64,000 bases of DNA from the NCBI RefSeq assembly GCF_031844685.1, contig NZ_CP134605.1, positions 2,438,001 to 2,502,000 of the forward strand. The letters are read 5' to 3'. Below the pieces are notes generated by a model. It saw only the letters and a program-made list of their open reading frames with translations, made no database searches and was not told the DNA's origin. The position numbers and the translations under genes were made by a program. The DNA is from Streptomyces sp. ITFR-21 (lineage in GTDB: Bacteria; Actinomycetota; Actinomycetes; Streptomycetales; Streptomycetaceae). This document shows, one piece after another, positions 53,501-61,159 of the stretch (its first letter is position 1; each line of letters opens with the position of its first letter).

Positions 53501-53777
53501 GGACCGCCGGGGTGTCGCCGTCGGCCTCGTGCAGCGTCAGGCGCAGCCGGCCGGGGACCCCGGCGCGGGTCGCCGCGTCGGCGGCGTTCTGCGCGAGTTC
53601 GACGGCCAGCCGGTCGCGGTAGCCGCCGAGCGCGAGGTCCTCCTCGGCGTTGGCGTCCTCCCGGAACCGCGCGGCCGAGCCGGCCCACGCGCTCAGCACC
53701 GCCTGCCGCAGGTCTCCCGTACGGAAGGGGTCCGCATGGCCCTCCGGGGCGTTCCGTACCACTCCTGCGCGGGTCAC
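50589..53777 (-). CDS. Sacsin/Hsp90-like GHKL ATPase
   Basis: A protein of 1062 residues. The Bergerat fold is visible at the N-terminus: N-box VELAQNAADA (Glu60, Asn64, Asp67) and the G-box GRFGVGFAAV at 127-136. The rest is a long alpha/beta region without further domains I can name. Sacsin-like proteins act as chaperone-type ATPases. GTG 53777 with GAAAGG upstream. It is followed on the same strand (downstream) only by an intergenic region. Confidence 0.8.
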   Translation of the reverse strand: MTRAGVVRNAPEGHADPFRTGDLRQAVLSAWAGSAARFREDANAEEDLALGGYRDRLAVELAQNAADAATRAGVPGRLRLTLHEADGDTPAVLAAANTGAPLDAAAVESLATLRASAKRDDGPAAVGRFGVGFAAVLAVTDEPAVLSRSGGVRWSLAEARELSGEVPGLKDELRRRDGHVPLLRLPFAADGSAPDPYDTVVVLPLRDGAAEDLAKRLLAAIDDALLLALPGLDEVVVETAEGTRTLTRRQLDDGDVEVTDSAQTSPTRWRVDSSSGPLTPELLHDRPVEERLRPVWSVTWAVPVDAEGAPQTPTTAGVVHAPTPTDEPLGLPALLLASLPLDPTRRHAALGPLTDFLLDRAAEAYVRLLAGWRPVGTGVVDLVPGPLGKGELDAELRRRVLAELPRTAFLPRAAAADDKEAAPVADPEAWDGGGPLAGESLALRPVEAEVVEGATAQAVGVLAEVLPTLVSSSLERRPALRQLGVARLTLADAVDRLAGAERPAGWWYRLYEALAGTDSDILSGLPVPLADGRTVVGPRQVLLPIRGEDAVDPLLLARLGLRVAHADAAHPLLEKLGAAPATPRAVLTTPQVRAAVAASLDDDRAAWDDESGLDAEELADTVLGLARSAGLAPGDEPWLAGLALPDEDGELAPAGELILPGSPLEEVLREGELGTVDAELAERWGEQPLTAVGVLATFALVRAADVVLDPDDLEPRDSDWAEPDDAGLLDAVDVWCEDVLDQLPETDVPPVATELIGVRDLDLVDDDAWPQALALLSRPPLRDAVTAPVRVLLPDGTTESVRPHAAWWLRDHPVLDGRRPVGLRAAGGDRLLAGLYDEAETDEGVDEQVLRALGVRTTVTALLAEPGGAAELLGRLADPDRYVSPTQLHGLYAALAELDPEQVTLPDDLRAVIDGEPVVVDAAQALVADAPDLLPLAGGRPLLPVPPRLAAELAELFQVRRLSEAVDAAVVSEGEPHDVLPAVLDLLPGAPATYVEHEELLLTGEVEVDWRWTGGVLHASTVEGVAAGLTWAAGRWERRFELAALLEDPSRTQELAQARWFD

Positions 53778-54052
53778 TTGCGAACCTTTCCGTCGCCGTC
53801 CGCGGGCCCACCGGGCCCCTGCAGGCGTGACGCTACCGCCCTGCGGCCGCCGCCCGCCCCACGGGCACCCCTTCCTTCCCTCGCCCGGGGTTCCGCACGG
53901 CGCACGGGCGCCTCCGCGCGCGCCCGCCCGGCCGCTGCACGCCCCTCGTCCGCCACCGGTGGCGGTGGCGGGACCGCGTGTCGGGGCCGGACCGGGCGGG
54001 GCGGCCCGCCGGGCCGGGCGGCGGCCGGCGGAGGGACGGCGGCAGCGCGGCG

Positions 54053-54874
54053 TCAGGTGTCCTCGGGCGCCCCGGCGGCATCGGCGTCGGCGCGGTCGGC
54101 GCCGTCATCGAGGTCGGCGTCGTCGTCGAGGACCATCGGCGAGAGCACCGGCGGCTTCGGCATGACGGCCGCCTCGGAGTGCCCCCCGCATCCGTAGGCG
54201 AGCGAGACCAGGCGCCCGTCGGCCGGCGAGAACTCGTTGGCGCAGATCCCGAACGCCTGACTGAGCGAGCCCGCGATGGGCAGCAGGAAGCCGCAGCTGT
54301 TGCAGTTGGCGGGCGCCGCCTGCGCCATGGCCGTCTTGGGCCCGAACTGCTCCTCCCAGCGGTCCGCGGCCGTGTGCAGGCCGTAACGGGACAGCACCCG
54401 GGGCCGTCCCATGCCGAGCTCGGCGGCGACGGAGCCGATCTCCGCGACGGACGGCAGTGGCAGTCCCTCCTCGGAGGGCGCGGGCTCGCCCGCCCACCCC
54501 GGCTCCAGCCGCAGGTCGTCCGCGTCGGTCGGCAGCAGGTCGCCGGGCCCGAGGTCACCGGGCCGCAGCCGCTCGCTCCACGGCACCCATTCCGGTCCGA
54601 GCACCGAGTCCGGGCCGGGCAGCAGAACCGTCTCGTCAACGGTGATGTGCTTGGACCGCGACGCCCGGGTCAGCGTGGTCGCCCACTGCCATCCGCGGTA
54701 GGCGGGCTGGAGGCACTCGAAAAGGTGGGTGACCACCCGGTCGCCCTCCGCGACCACCCCCAGGTGCGCGCCGACGGAGTCTGGCCCCGCCGCCTCCTGC
54801 GTCACGGCCAGTGCGACATCGACCGCCTCGGCGCACAGGCGGTCAGGGGTACGGCTTCGCATCGCAGGACTCAC
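54053..54874 (-). CDS. DUF3027 family protein
   Basis: A protein of 273 residues with DRLCAEAVDVALAVTQEAAG, GWQWATTLTRASRSKHITVD, WVPWSERLRPGDLGPGDLLP and a cysteine cluster (NCNSCGFLLP, GICANEF, YGCGGHSE) that could bind zinc; acidic tail. This is the actinobacterial DUF3027 family, function unknown. GTG 54874; ATG 54862 is the alternative. Confidence 0.83.
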   Translation of the reverse strand: MSPAMRSRTPDRLCAEAVDVALAVTQEAAGPDSVGAHLGVVAEGDRVVTHLFECLQPAYRGWQWATTLTRASRSKHITVDETVLLPGPDSVLGPEWVPWSERLRPGDLGPGDLLPTDADDLRLEPGWAGEPAPSEEGLPLPSVAEIGSVAAELGMGRPRVLSRYGLHTAADRWEEQFGPKTAMAQAAPANCNSCGFLLPIAGSLSQAFGICANEFSPADGRLVSLAYGCGGHSEAAVMPKPPVLSPMVLDDDADLDDGADRADADAAGAPEDT

Positions 54875-55131
54875 AGAAATCGTTTCTCTCTCTACGCCGT
54901 CTCACGTGTGCGCCCGCGGAGGGCGGACCGGTACGGGGAACGGTGACGGAGCGGACCTGCGGACCGCTTCGACGCCTTCGTTCCCTGTGTTCCCGGTCAG
55001 CTTCCCCGGTCTGCCCGAGCGTCTCCCGGGCGCACCTGTTGCCACCATTCTGCGTGATCGCACGCTACCTGTGCGCACCACCACCGCAAAGGAGGGGGTG
55101 CGCACCCATCCAATTGGGGCAGGATTGCGTC

Positions 55132-56508
55132 GTGGCGAGAACGGTGACCGCGGGCCCAGGGCCCGTACGCAGGGCGGGGCGCGCCCTCGCGCACGGCGTG
55201 GGGCGGGTCTTCGGCGGGGTATTGCGGCGTATCCGGCGTACGACACGCGCGGGAGGCGCGGGAGAGTCGGGACTGTCGAAACTGATCGAGTTGCACGCGG
55301 TGAACTCGGCCGGCGACATGCTGGTCACCGTGGCGCTGGCCAGCACCGTCTTCTTCTCGGTGCCGACCGGTGAGGCCCGCGGCCGGGTGGCGCTCTACCT
55401 GCTGGTGACGATGGCGCCGTTCGCCGTGCTGGCGCCGGTGGTCGGCCCGCTGCTGGACCGGCTGCAGCACGGGCGGCGGGCGGCGATGGCGACCGCGATG
55501 CTCGCCCGCGCGGTGCTGGCCTGGACGATGGCCGGGGTGATCTCGACCGCGGGGCTCGGCCTGTACCCGGCCGCGCTCGGCGTCCTGGTGTCGTCCAAGG
55601 CGTACGGAGTGGTACGCAGCGCGGTGGTGCCGCGGCTGCTGCCGGGGCGTACGACGCTGGTGAAGGCGAACTCCCGGGTGACGCTGGCCGGGCTGCTGGC
55701 CACCGCGGTGGCGGCGCCGGTGGGGGCCGGGCTGCACTTCATCGGGCCGCAGTGGCCGCTGTACGGGGCCTTCGTGATCTTCCTGTGCGGCACCCTGCTG
55801 TCGATGTCGCTGCCGCACAAGGTCGACTCCGCCCGCGGCGAGGCCAAGGCCCGGCTGACCGCCGACGAGGAGGCGCCGCCGCAGCCGGCCGGCATCCCCG
55901 GCCGCAAGCCGGGGCTGCTGGGCGTGGGCTCCTCGGTGCTGCACGCTCTCCAGGGCAACTCGGGGCTGCGGGCGCTGTCGGGGTTCCTCACGATGTTCCT
56001 GGCGTTCATGCTGCGCGAGCACCCGCTGGGCGGGCTGAGCCCGGCGGTGTCGCTGAGCGTGGCCGTGGTGGCGGCGGGCGCCGGCAACGCCCTGGGCACC
56101 GCGCTGGGCGCCTGGCTCAAGGCGCGCGGCCCGGAGATCATCATCGCCACCGCGCTGATCGTGGCGCTGTCGGCGGCCACGGTCGCGGCGGGCTGGTTCG
56201 GGCTGATCACGGTGGCGGCGGTCGCGGCGGTCGCGGGTATCGCGCAGGCGCTGTCGAAGCTGTCGCTGGACGCGCTGATCCAGCGCGACGTGCCGGAGAC
56301 GGTCCGCACCTCCGCCTTCGCCCGCTCCGAAACGGTTTTGCAGCTGTCGTGGGTGGTCGGCGGCGGCCTCGGCATCATCCTGCCGCTCAACGGCCAGCTG
56401 GGCATGTCGGTGGCCGCGTCCCTGGTGCTGCTGGCGTTCGTGGTCTCGGTACGCGGCCTGCTGGGCGCGGCCCGCCGGGGCAGTACGGCCAGGGCCCGGG
56501 TCGCGTAA
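55132..56508 (+). CDS. MFS-like membrane transporter
   Basis: A protein of 458 residues with ten or more helices (YLLVTMAPFAVLAPVVGPLL, AVLAWTMAGVISTAGLGLYP, IIIATALIVALSAATVAAG). The N-terminal cytosolic segment carries KLIELHAVNSAGDMLVTVAL. MFS type, divergent from the DUF3027 gene, a pair I recall as conserved in streptomycetes. GTG 55132 has GGCAGGAT upstream. Confidence 0.8.
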   Translation: MARTVTAGPGPVRRAGRALAHGVGRVFGGVLRRIRRTTRAGGAGESGLSKLIELHAVNSAGDMLVTVALASTVFFSVPTGEARGRVALYLLVTMAPFAVLAPVVGPLLDRLQHGRRAAMATAMLARAVLAWTMAGVISTAGLGLYPAALGVLVSSKAYGVVRSAVVPRLLPGRTTLVKANSRVTLAGLLATAVAAPVGAGLHFIGPQWPLYGAFVIFLCGTLLSMSLPHKVDSARGEAKARLTADEEAPPQPAGIPGRKPGLLGVGSSVLHALQGNSGLRALSGFLTMFLAFMLREHPLGGLSPAVSLSVAVVAAGAGNALGTALGAWLKARGPEIIIATALIVALSAATVAAGWFGLITVAAVAAVAGIAQALSKLSLDALIQRDVPETVRTSAFARSETVLQLSWVVGGGLGIILPLNGQLGMSVAASLVLLAFVVSVRGLLGAARRGSTARARVA

Positions 56509-56550
56509 CCGACCGCGTACGGGGGGGCGCGCACCGCCAGGCGTCCGGGC

Positions 56551-56627
56551 GGGCAGGCGTCCGAGCGGGTGTCCGGGCAAGCAGGCGTCCGAGCGGGTGT
56601 CCGGGAGAGCGGCGAGCGGCGAGCGGC
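56551..56627. repeat. 28-bp direct repeat and short 7-bp repeats
   Basis: GCAGGCGTCCGAGCGGGTGT followed by CCGGG occurs at 56551-56575 and 56579-56603; then AGCGGCG is repeated about three times (56606-56627). They fill the gap between the MFS gene and the lipoprotein gene. Confidence 0.85.
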
Positions 56628-56769
56628 GACGTAACCCTTGCGTGCCACCGGCGGCCCGCCGGCCCCGTCACCCCGACGCGCAAACCCGCAGGCCCCTCCG
56701 GGTGGCCGCGCCCGGGGACACAGCACACCCCCGCGCGGGCGGGGGCCGGCCGCCCGGTAGCCTCCCCCC

Positions 56770-57261
56770 ATGAGCATTCGCCGCGCCGCCACCGCTATCG
56801 GTGCCATCTCCCTGGGGCTGATCGCCCTCACCGCCTGTGACAAGCCGACCGCGCAGGCGACGGTGACCGTGGGCTCCAAGACGGTCACGGCGGAGGCGAG
56901 CAGCAAGTGCTACGCCAAAGGCGCGAAGCTGCCGCAGCAGATCTTCATCGCCTGCCTGCAGGCCAAGCCGACCCACCACATCACCGTGCCGGTGGGCGAC
57001 CAGGTGCGGATCGGCGTCGACCCCGGGATCGGCGACAAGGGCTGGCTGATCGTGCAGGACACCACGCTGGCCACCGCGGAGCTGCTGAAGGACAAGACCT
57101 ACTGGTCGATCGACAGCGCCCAGCTCTTCAACGTGCAGGACCCGCAGTCCGGCCAGACCCAGACCCGGAAGTCCGTGACGCTGAACATCGTCGAGTCCGG
57201 CAGCACCACCGGCAACGACGTCTACCGGGTCATCTCCTTCACCCTGCTGCGCGGCGAGTGA
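56770..57261 (+). CDS. DUF2771-like lipoprotein
   Basis: A protein of 163 residues with signal peptide and lipobox LTAC (Cys23), mature part beta-rich (VTVGSKTVTAEASSKCYAKG, LPQQIFIACLQAKPTHHITV). It resembles DUF2771 lipoproteins. Its stop overlaps the mqnB start, so they are co-translated, although its role in that pathway is not known. Confidence 0.8.
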   Translation: MSIRRAATAIGAISLGLIALTACDKPTAQATVTVGSKTVTAEASSKCYAKGAKLPQQIFIACLQAKPTHHITVPVGDQVRIGVDPGIGDKGWLIVQDTTLATAELLKDKTYWSIDSAQLFNVQDPQSGQTQTRKSVTLNIVESGSTTGNDVYRVISFTLLRGE

Positions 57262-57989
57262 CCACGGCCCGCCTGCTGGTGGTGACCGCGGTGGCCGCCG
57301 AGCGCGACGCCGTGGCGGCCGGACTGGCCGCGGCGGGCACAGCGGGCGCGGTGGCCGCCGTGATCGCGGGCGGGGTCGGCCCGGCCGCCGCTGCCGCCGC
57401 GACCGCGACCGCGCTCGCCCGCGGGGAGTACGACCTGGTGGTGTCGGCGGGCATCGGCGGCGGGTTCGCCCCTGCCGCGCCGGTGGGCTCGGTGGCGGTC
57501 GCCGACGCTATCGTGGCCGCCGACCTGGGGGCGCAGACCGCCGAGGGCTTCGTGCCGGTCGCAGAGCTCGGTTTCGGGACCTCCGCGCACTTCCCGCCGC
57601 CGGAGCTGGTCCGGGCCGTCTGCGGGGCCCTGGAGGCCGTTCACGGGCCCGTGCTGACCGTCTCCACGGTCACCGGTACCGCCGAGCGCGCCGCGGAGCT
57701 GAGCGGGCGTCACCCGGGAGCGGTGGCCGAGGCGATGGAGGGTTTCGGGGTGGCGGAGGCCGCCGCCGCGGCCGGCCTGCCCGTGCTGGAGATCCGGGCC
57801 GTGTCCAACGCGGTCGGCCCCCGGGACCGGGCGGCCTGGCGGATCGGGGCCGCGCTGGCCGCGCTGACGTCGGCGTCCGCCCGGCTGCCCGGCGTACTGG
57901 ACGGCTTCGGGACGGAGTTCACGACGGAGTTCGGGACCGGGCCGGGGAAGCTCCCGCCCGCCGAGGAGGTTGACGCAGGACATGGCTGA
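57258..57989 (+). CDS. mqnB: Futalosine hydrolase
   Basis: A phosphorylase/hydrolase-fold enzyme of 243 residues of the MTA/SAH nucleosidase type. Motifs: LLVVTAVAAERDAVAAGL, LVVSAGIGGGF, TVSTVTGTAERAAEL and EAMEGFGVAEAAAAAGLPVL (catalytic Glu/Met region). It releases hypoxanthine from futalosine in menaquinone biosynthesis. GTG 57258 overlaps the lipoprotein stop; its own end overlaps mqnD. Confidence 0.92.
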   Translation: MTTARLLVVTAVAAERDAVAAGLAAAGTAGAVAAVIAGGVGPAAAAAATATALARGEYDLVVSAGIGGGFAPAAPVGSVAVADAIVAADLGAQTAEGFVPVAELGFGTSAHFPPPELVRAVCGALEAVHGPVLTVSTVTGTAERAAELSGRHPGAVAEAMEGFGVAEAAAAAGLPVLEIRAVSNAVGPRDRAAWRIGAALAALTSASARLPGVLDGFGTEFTTEFGTGPGKLPPAEEVDAGHG

Positions 57990-58023
57990 CATGGCTGACA
58001 TCGCTGACATCGCTCACATCGCT
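57979..58023. repeat. Five 9-bp repeats at the mqnB/mqnD junction
   Basis: GACATSGCT occurs four times, then CACATCGCT. The repeats contain the mqnD ATG and the mqnB TGA and encode an Ala-Asp-Met/Ile leader. Being 9 bp, variation keeps the mqnD frame. Confidence 0.92.
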
Positions 58024-58875
58024 GACCCGGCCGACGGCGGCGCGCTGCGGATCGCGTACTCCCCCTGCCCGAACGACACCTTCGTCTTCCACGCCTGGGC
58101 GCACGGCCTGGTGCCGGACGCGCCCCCCGTCGACGTGACCTTCGCCGACATCGGCATCACCAACGGGATGGCCGAGCGCGGTGAGTTCGACGTGCTGAAG
58201 GTGTCCTACGCGGTGCTGCCCTGGGTACTCGGCGAGTACGCGCTGCTGCCCTGCGGCGGCGCCCTGGGCCGCGGCTGCGGTCCACTGGTGCTGACCCGGG
58301 AGGCGGGCGCGGACCTCACCGGCAAGACGGTGGCGGTGCCGGACGAGCGCTCCACCGCGTACCTGCTGTTCCGGCTGTGGGCCGCCGCCGAGGTGCCCGG
58401 CGGGGTGGGCGGGATCGTGGTGCTGCCGTTCGACGAGATCATGCCGGCGGTACGGGACGGGCGGGTGGACGCGGGCCTGGTGATCCACGAGGCCCGCTTC
58501 ACGTACCGGAACTACGGCCTGCACAAGCTCGCGGACATGGGCGAGCACTGGGAGTCCGCGACCGGGCTGCCGATCCCGCTCGGCGCGATCGTCGCCAAGC
58601 GCTCGCTGGGCAAGGAGCGGCTGCACGCGCTCGCCGCCGCGGCCACCGCGTCGGTGCGGATGGCCTGGGACGACCCGGCCGCCTCCCGGGAGTACGTGCT
58701 GGCGCACGCGCAGGAGATGGACCCGGCGGTCGCCGACCAGCACATCGCGCTGTACGTCAACGAGTTCTCCGCCGACCTGGGCGCGGACGGTTACGCGGCC
58801 GTACGGGGGCTGCTGACCCGGGCCGCGGCCGAGGGCCTGGTGCCGGCGCTCCCCGAGGACGCGCTGGCCTTGTGA
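57982..58875 (+). CDS. mqnD: 1,4-dihydroxy-6-naphthoate synthase
   Basis: A protein of 297 residues. After a repetitive leader, IAYSPCPNDTFVFHAWAHGL is the MqnD hallmark, followed by ITNGMAERGEFDVLKVSY, GCGPLVLTREAG and LVIHEARFTYRNYGLHKLAD. It converts cyclic de-hypoxanthine futalosine to 1,4-dihydroxy-6-naphthoate in the futalosine menaquinone route. ATG 57982 overlaps mqnB by eight bases. Confidence 0.94.
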   Translation: MADMADIADIAHIADPADGGALRIAYSPCPNDTFVFHAWAHGLVPDAPPVDVTFADIGITNGMAERGEFDVLKVSYAVLPWVLGEYALLPCGGALGRGCGPLVLTREAGADLTGKTVAVPDERSTAYLLFRLWAAAEVPGGVGGIVVLPFDEIMPAVRDGRVDAGLVIHEARFTYRNYGLHKLADMGEHWESATGLPIPLGAIVAKRSLGKERLHALAAAATASVRMAWDDPAASREYVLAHAQEMDPAVADQHIALYVNEFSADLGADGYAAVRGLLTRAAAEGLVPALPEDALAL

Positions 58876-58889
58876 GCCGGTTCCCAACG

Positions 58890-58938
58890 CCGCCCGCGCC
58901 CGCGCGCGTTCCCGCCCGTCCCCCGCGCGGGCGGTTTT
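58890..58938 (+). terminator. Rho-independent-type terminator after mqnD
   Basis: CCGCCCGCGC pairs with GCGCGGGCGG, 15 bases after the mqnD stop and followed by TTTT. Confidence 0.75.
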
Positions 58939-59016
58939 CCCGGCGCGTTTCCCGGCCGTTTTCGGTCCTGTTTTCGATCCGGCCGGAAAACGGGCCGAAT
59001 CCGACCGCAATTCAAC

Positions 59017-59059
59017 AGCGGCGCTTTACCGGAAGAGTCGCTTCCGCTAAAGCGCCGCT
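59017..59059 (-). terminator. Strong hairpin terminator of the cold-shock gene
   Basis: A 12-bp perfect stem (AGCGGCGCTTTA), a C-C mismatch, then a further six pairs (CGGAAG) over a five-base loop. It starts 28 bases past the cold-shock gene stop on the minus strand. Confidence 0.85.
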
Positions 59060-59087
59060 AATGACCGGCAGAGCACCTGCCGAGGGT

Positions 59088-59471
59088 TTAGACGTCCAAC
59101 TGGTCCGCCACCACCCGGAGCACCGAAGCAATCTTGTGGCCGTGCGCCTTGTCCGGATACCTGCCGCGCTGGAGCGAACGCGCGACCTCTTCCAGCAGCG
59201 TGGTGAGGTCCTGCACGATGGGCAGCAGTTCGTCGGGCTTGCGGCGCTGGGCCGCGGCAACCGAGGGAGCGGGGTCGAGCAGCGTCACCGAAAGCGCCTG
59301 ATCGCCGCGCTGGCCTGCGACGACACCGAATTCCACGCGCTGGCCGGGCTTAAGGGCCGCGACACCTTCGGGCAGCACAGAGGAGTGCACGAAGACGTCG
59401 CCGCCGTCATCGCGGGAGAGAAAGCCGAAGCCCTTCTCGCTGTTGAACCACTTGACCTTGCCGGTAGGCAC
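59088..59471 (-). CDS. Cold-shock-domain protein
   Basis: A protein of 127 residues. The cold-shock domain takes up residues 1-65 with RNP1 KGFGFLSR and RNP2 VFVHSS, starting [13 protein letters not shown]; a C-terminal extension of about 60 helical residues distinguishes it from the 67-residue CspA type. It binds single-stranded RNA or DNA. GTG 59471 has AGG at a suitable distance. Confidence 0.93.
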   Translation of the reverse strand: MPTGKVKWFNSEKGFGFLSRDDGGDVFVHSSVLPEGVAALKPGQRVEFGVVAGQRGDQALSVTLLDPAPSVAAAQRRKPDELLPIVQDLTTLLEEVARSLQRGRYPDKAHGHKIASVLRVVADQLDV

Positions 59472-59635
59472 GTCCGACCTCGTCCTCATTGCTCGAAACC
59501 GCATCGAAACAGCACTTTCGGCGGGCCCATCGGGGACCCGCCGGCAACCAGGCTAATGGCCCGGCGCCGTGTGACAAGACGCCGAGGTCCGGATCCCGGT
59601 CCACGGCGTCCACGCCACGGATCTACCCTTGTCCG

Positions 59636-59908
59636 GTGAGCAAACAAACCATGGGCGCCGGTGACCTGCTGGTGCGGATCGGCGCGATCGTGTTCCTCGT
59701 CGGCGCGGCCGGCACGCTGGCGACCGTCGCGCCGCTGCTGATGCACACCAAGCGGCTGCCGACACCGGCCTATTTCGTCTCGATGCTGATGGCTGTGGGA
59801 CTCGCGCTGGCGCTCGGCGGGCTGCTGCGGTCAGCCCTCTCCCAGCGGCAGGCCGCGCGGGCCCTGCCGGCCCCCGAGGCGGGCGGTCAGGCCGCGGCGG
59901 AGCTGTAG
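59636..59908 (+). CDS. Small two-helix membrane protein
   Basis: A protein of 90 residues with helices LLVRIGAIVFLVGAAGTLAT and YFVSMLMAVGLALALGGLL. It is divergent from the cold-shock gene. GTG 59636; the gene ends inside a 29-bp tandem repeat. Function unknown. Confidence 0.7.
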   Translation: MSKQTMGAGDLLVRIGAIVFLVGAAGTLATVAPLLMHTKRLPTPAYFVSMLMAVGLALALGGLLRSALSQRQAARALPAPEAGGQAAAEL

Positions 59909-59972
59909 CCGGCGGTCAGGCCGCCCCGGAGCTGTAGCCGGCGGTCAGGCCGCCCCGGAGCTGTAGCCGGCG
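59901..59972. repeat. 29-bp tandem repeat spanning two convergent stop codons
   Basis: Copies at 59901-59929 and 59930-59958 plus a partial copy to 59972. Each contains CTGTAG, the end of the plus-strand gene, and GGTCAGG, the TGA of the minus-strand HAD gene, so the last residues of the HAD protein (GYSSGAA) are encoded by the repeat. Confidence 0.93.
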
Positions 59973-60571
59973 AACCAGGCGGGGAACTCGGTCAGGTCGC
60001 CCAGGACGACGTCGGCGCCGGCCGCCCGCAACTCGGCCGCGTCGCACGGCCCGGTGGCGACCGCCACGGACAGCGCCCCGGCCGCGCGGGCGCCGCGTAC
60101 GTCGCCGACGTGGTCGCCCACGTAGACGGCCGCGCCGTACTCCAGCAGCGCCGCCGCCTTGGCCTCGGCCCACAGGTCGCCGCGCACCTCGGCGTCGATC
60201 CCGACGTGCGCCAGGTGCAGCCTGGCGTTCGACTCGTACTTCGCCGTCACCACCACGGCCCGGCCGCCCGCCGCGCGAACCGTCCCGACGGCCTCCACCG
60301 CGCCGCGCATCGCGGGCGTGGGCGCGATCGCGTGGTCCGCGTACAGCGTCCGGTACCGATTGCCGACCGCCGCGATCCGCTCGGCCGGAAACCAGTGCGC
60401 CAGCTCCACGTCCAACGGCGGCCCGAGCCGCGTCACCGCGAGCGCCGAGTCGATGAACACGCCGGTCTCCACTGTCAGCCGGTCGTACACGGCCTTGATA
60501 CCGGGCCGCGAGTCGATCAACGTCATGTCAAGATCGAAGCCGACGGTCAGGGGAGCGGGATCGTGGGTCAC
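59945..60571 (-). CDS. HAD-superfamily phosphatase
   Basis: A protein of 208 residues with motif I FDLDMTLIDSRPG (both Asp), motif II AVVVTAKYES, and motif III/IV YVGDHVGDVRGARAAG. A phosphoglycolate-phosphatase-like HAD enzyme. GTG 60571 has GGGGGAG eight bases upstream; ATG 60580 has it too close. Confidence 0.88.
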   Translation of the reverse strand: MTHDPAPLTVGFDLDMTLIDSRPGIKAVYDRLTVETGVFIDSALAVTRLGPPLDVELAHWFPAERIAAVGNRYRTLYADHAIAPTPAMRGAVEAVGTVRAAGGRAVVVTAKYESNARLHLAHVGIDAEVRGDLWAEAKAAALLEYGAAVYVGDHVGDVRGARAAGALSVAVATGPCDAAELRAAGADVVLGDLTEFPAWFAGYSSGAA

Positions 60572-61159
60572 ACCCCACATTCTCCCCCGAGGGGTCAAGC
60601 AGGTGTCCTTTTTTTGCCGCCGCTTCACCTCCGGGCGCTTGGGTCCGGTGTCGAAAGGGAGAGCGCGCGGAGTGAGCGAGGTACGAGGGAGTGAGCACGG
60701 TCGACCGTCGACACCGGCGCGCCCTTCGGCTCGCCGGCTACCGGTGGACCGTCGGGCGGATCGGTGCCCGAGGGTGGGTGCCCGGCGGGTGAGGGTGCCC
60801 CTTTGGTGGGTGCCGTCGGGCGTCGGGGCACCCAAGGGGGCGCGGGCCCGGGGGGCTGGTTGCCCAGCCTGGCGCCGTCGGGTCCGCCGGTCCGTTCACC
60901 TGACGCCGTACGGCACCCACCCGTGGGCACCCCGACGCGGGTGGGAGGCGAACCGGCGGCAAAAAAAGGGGGACGGACGGCGCCCCAACGCCCCACGGCA
61001 CCCACCAAAGGGCACCCCGCCCCCCCACCCCCACGGCACCCACTCCAGGGCACCCCCCACCCCGCCGGGCACCCACCAAACGGCACTTCCACGCCCGACA
61101 GCACCGGGCACCCACCCACGGCCACCCCCACCCGGCACCCATCCGCGCCCCTCGCCGGG
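60572..61159. other. Repeat-rich intergenic region
   Basis: No gene seen in 588 bases. The sequence is dominated by GGGTGCC in the left half and GGCACCC in the right half, and holds TCCTTTTTTTGCCGCCG at about 60604 matched inversely by CGGCGGCAAAAAAAGGG at about 60952. The two halves could fold on each other. Confidence 0.7.
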
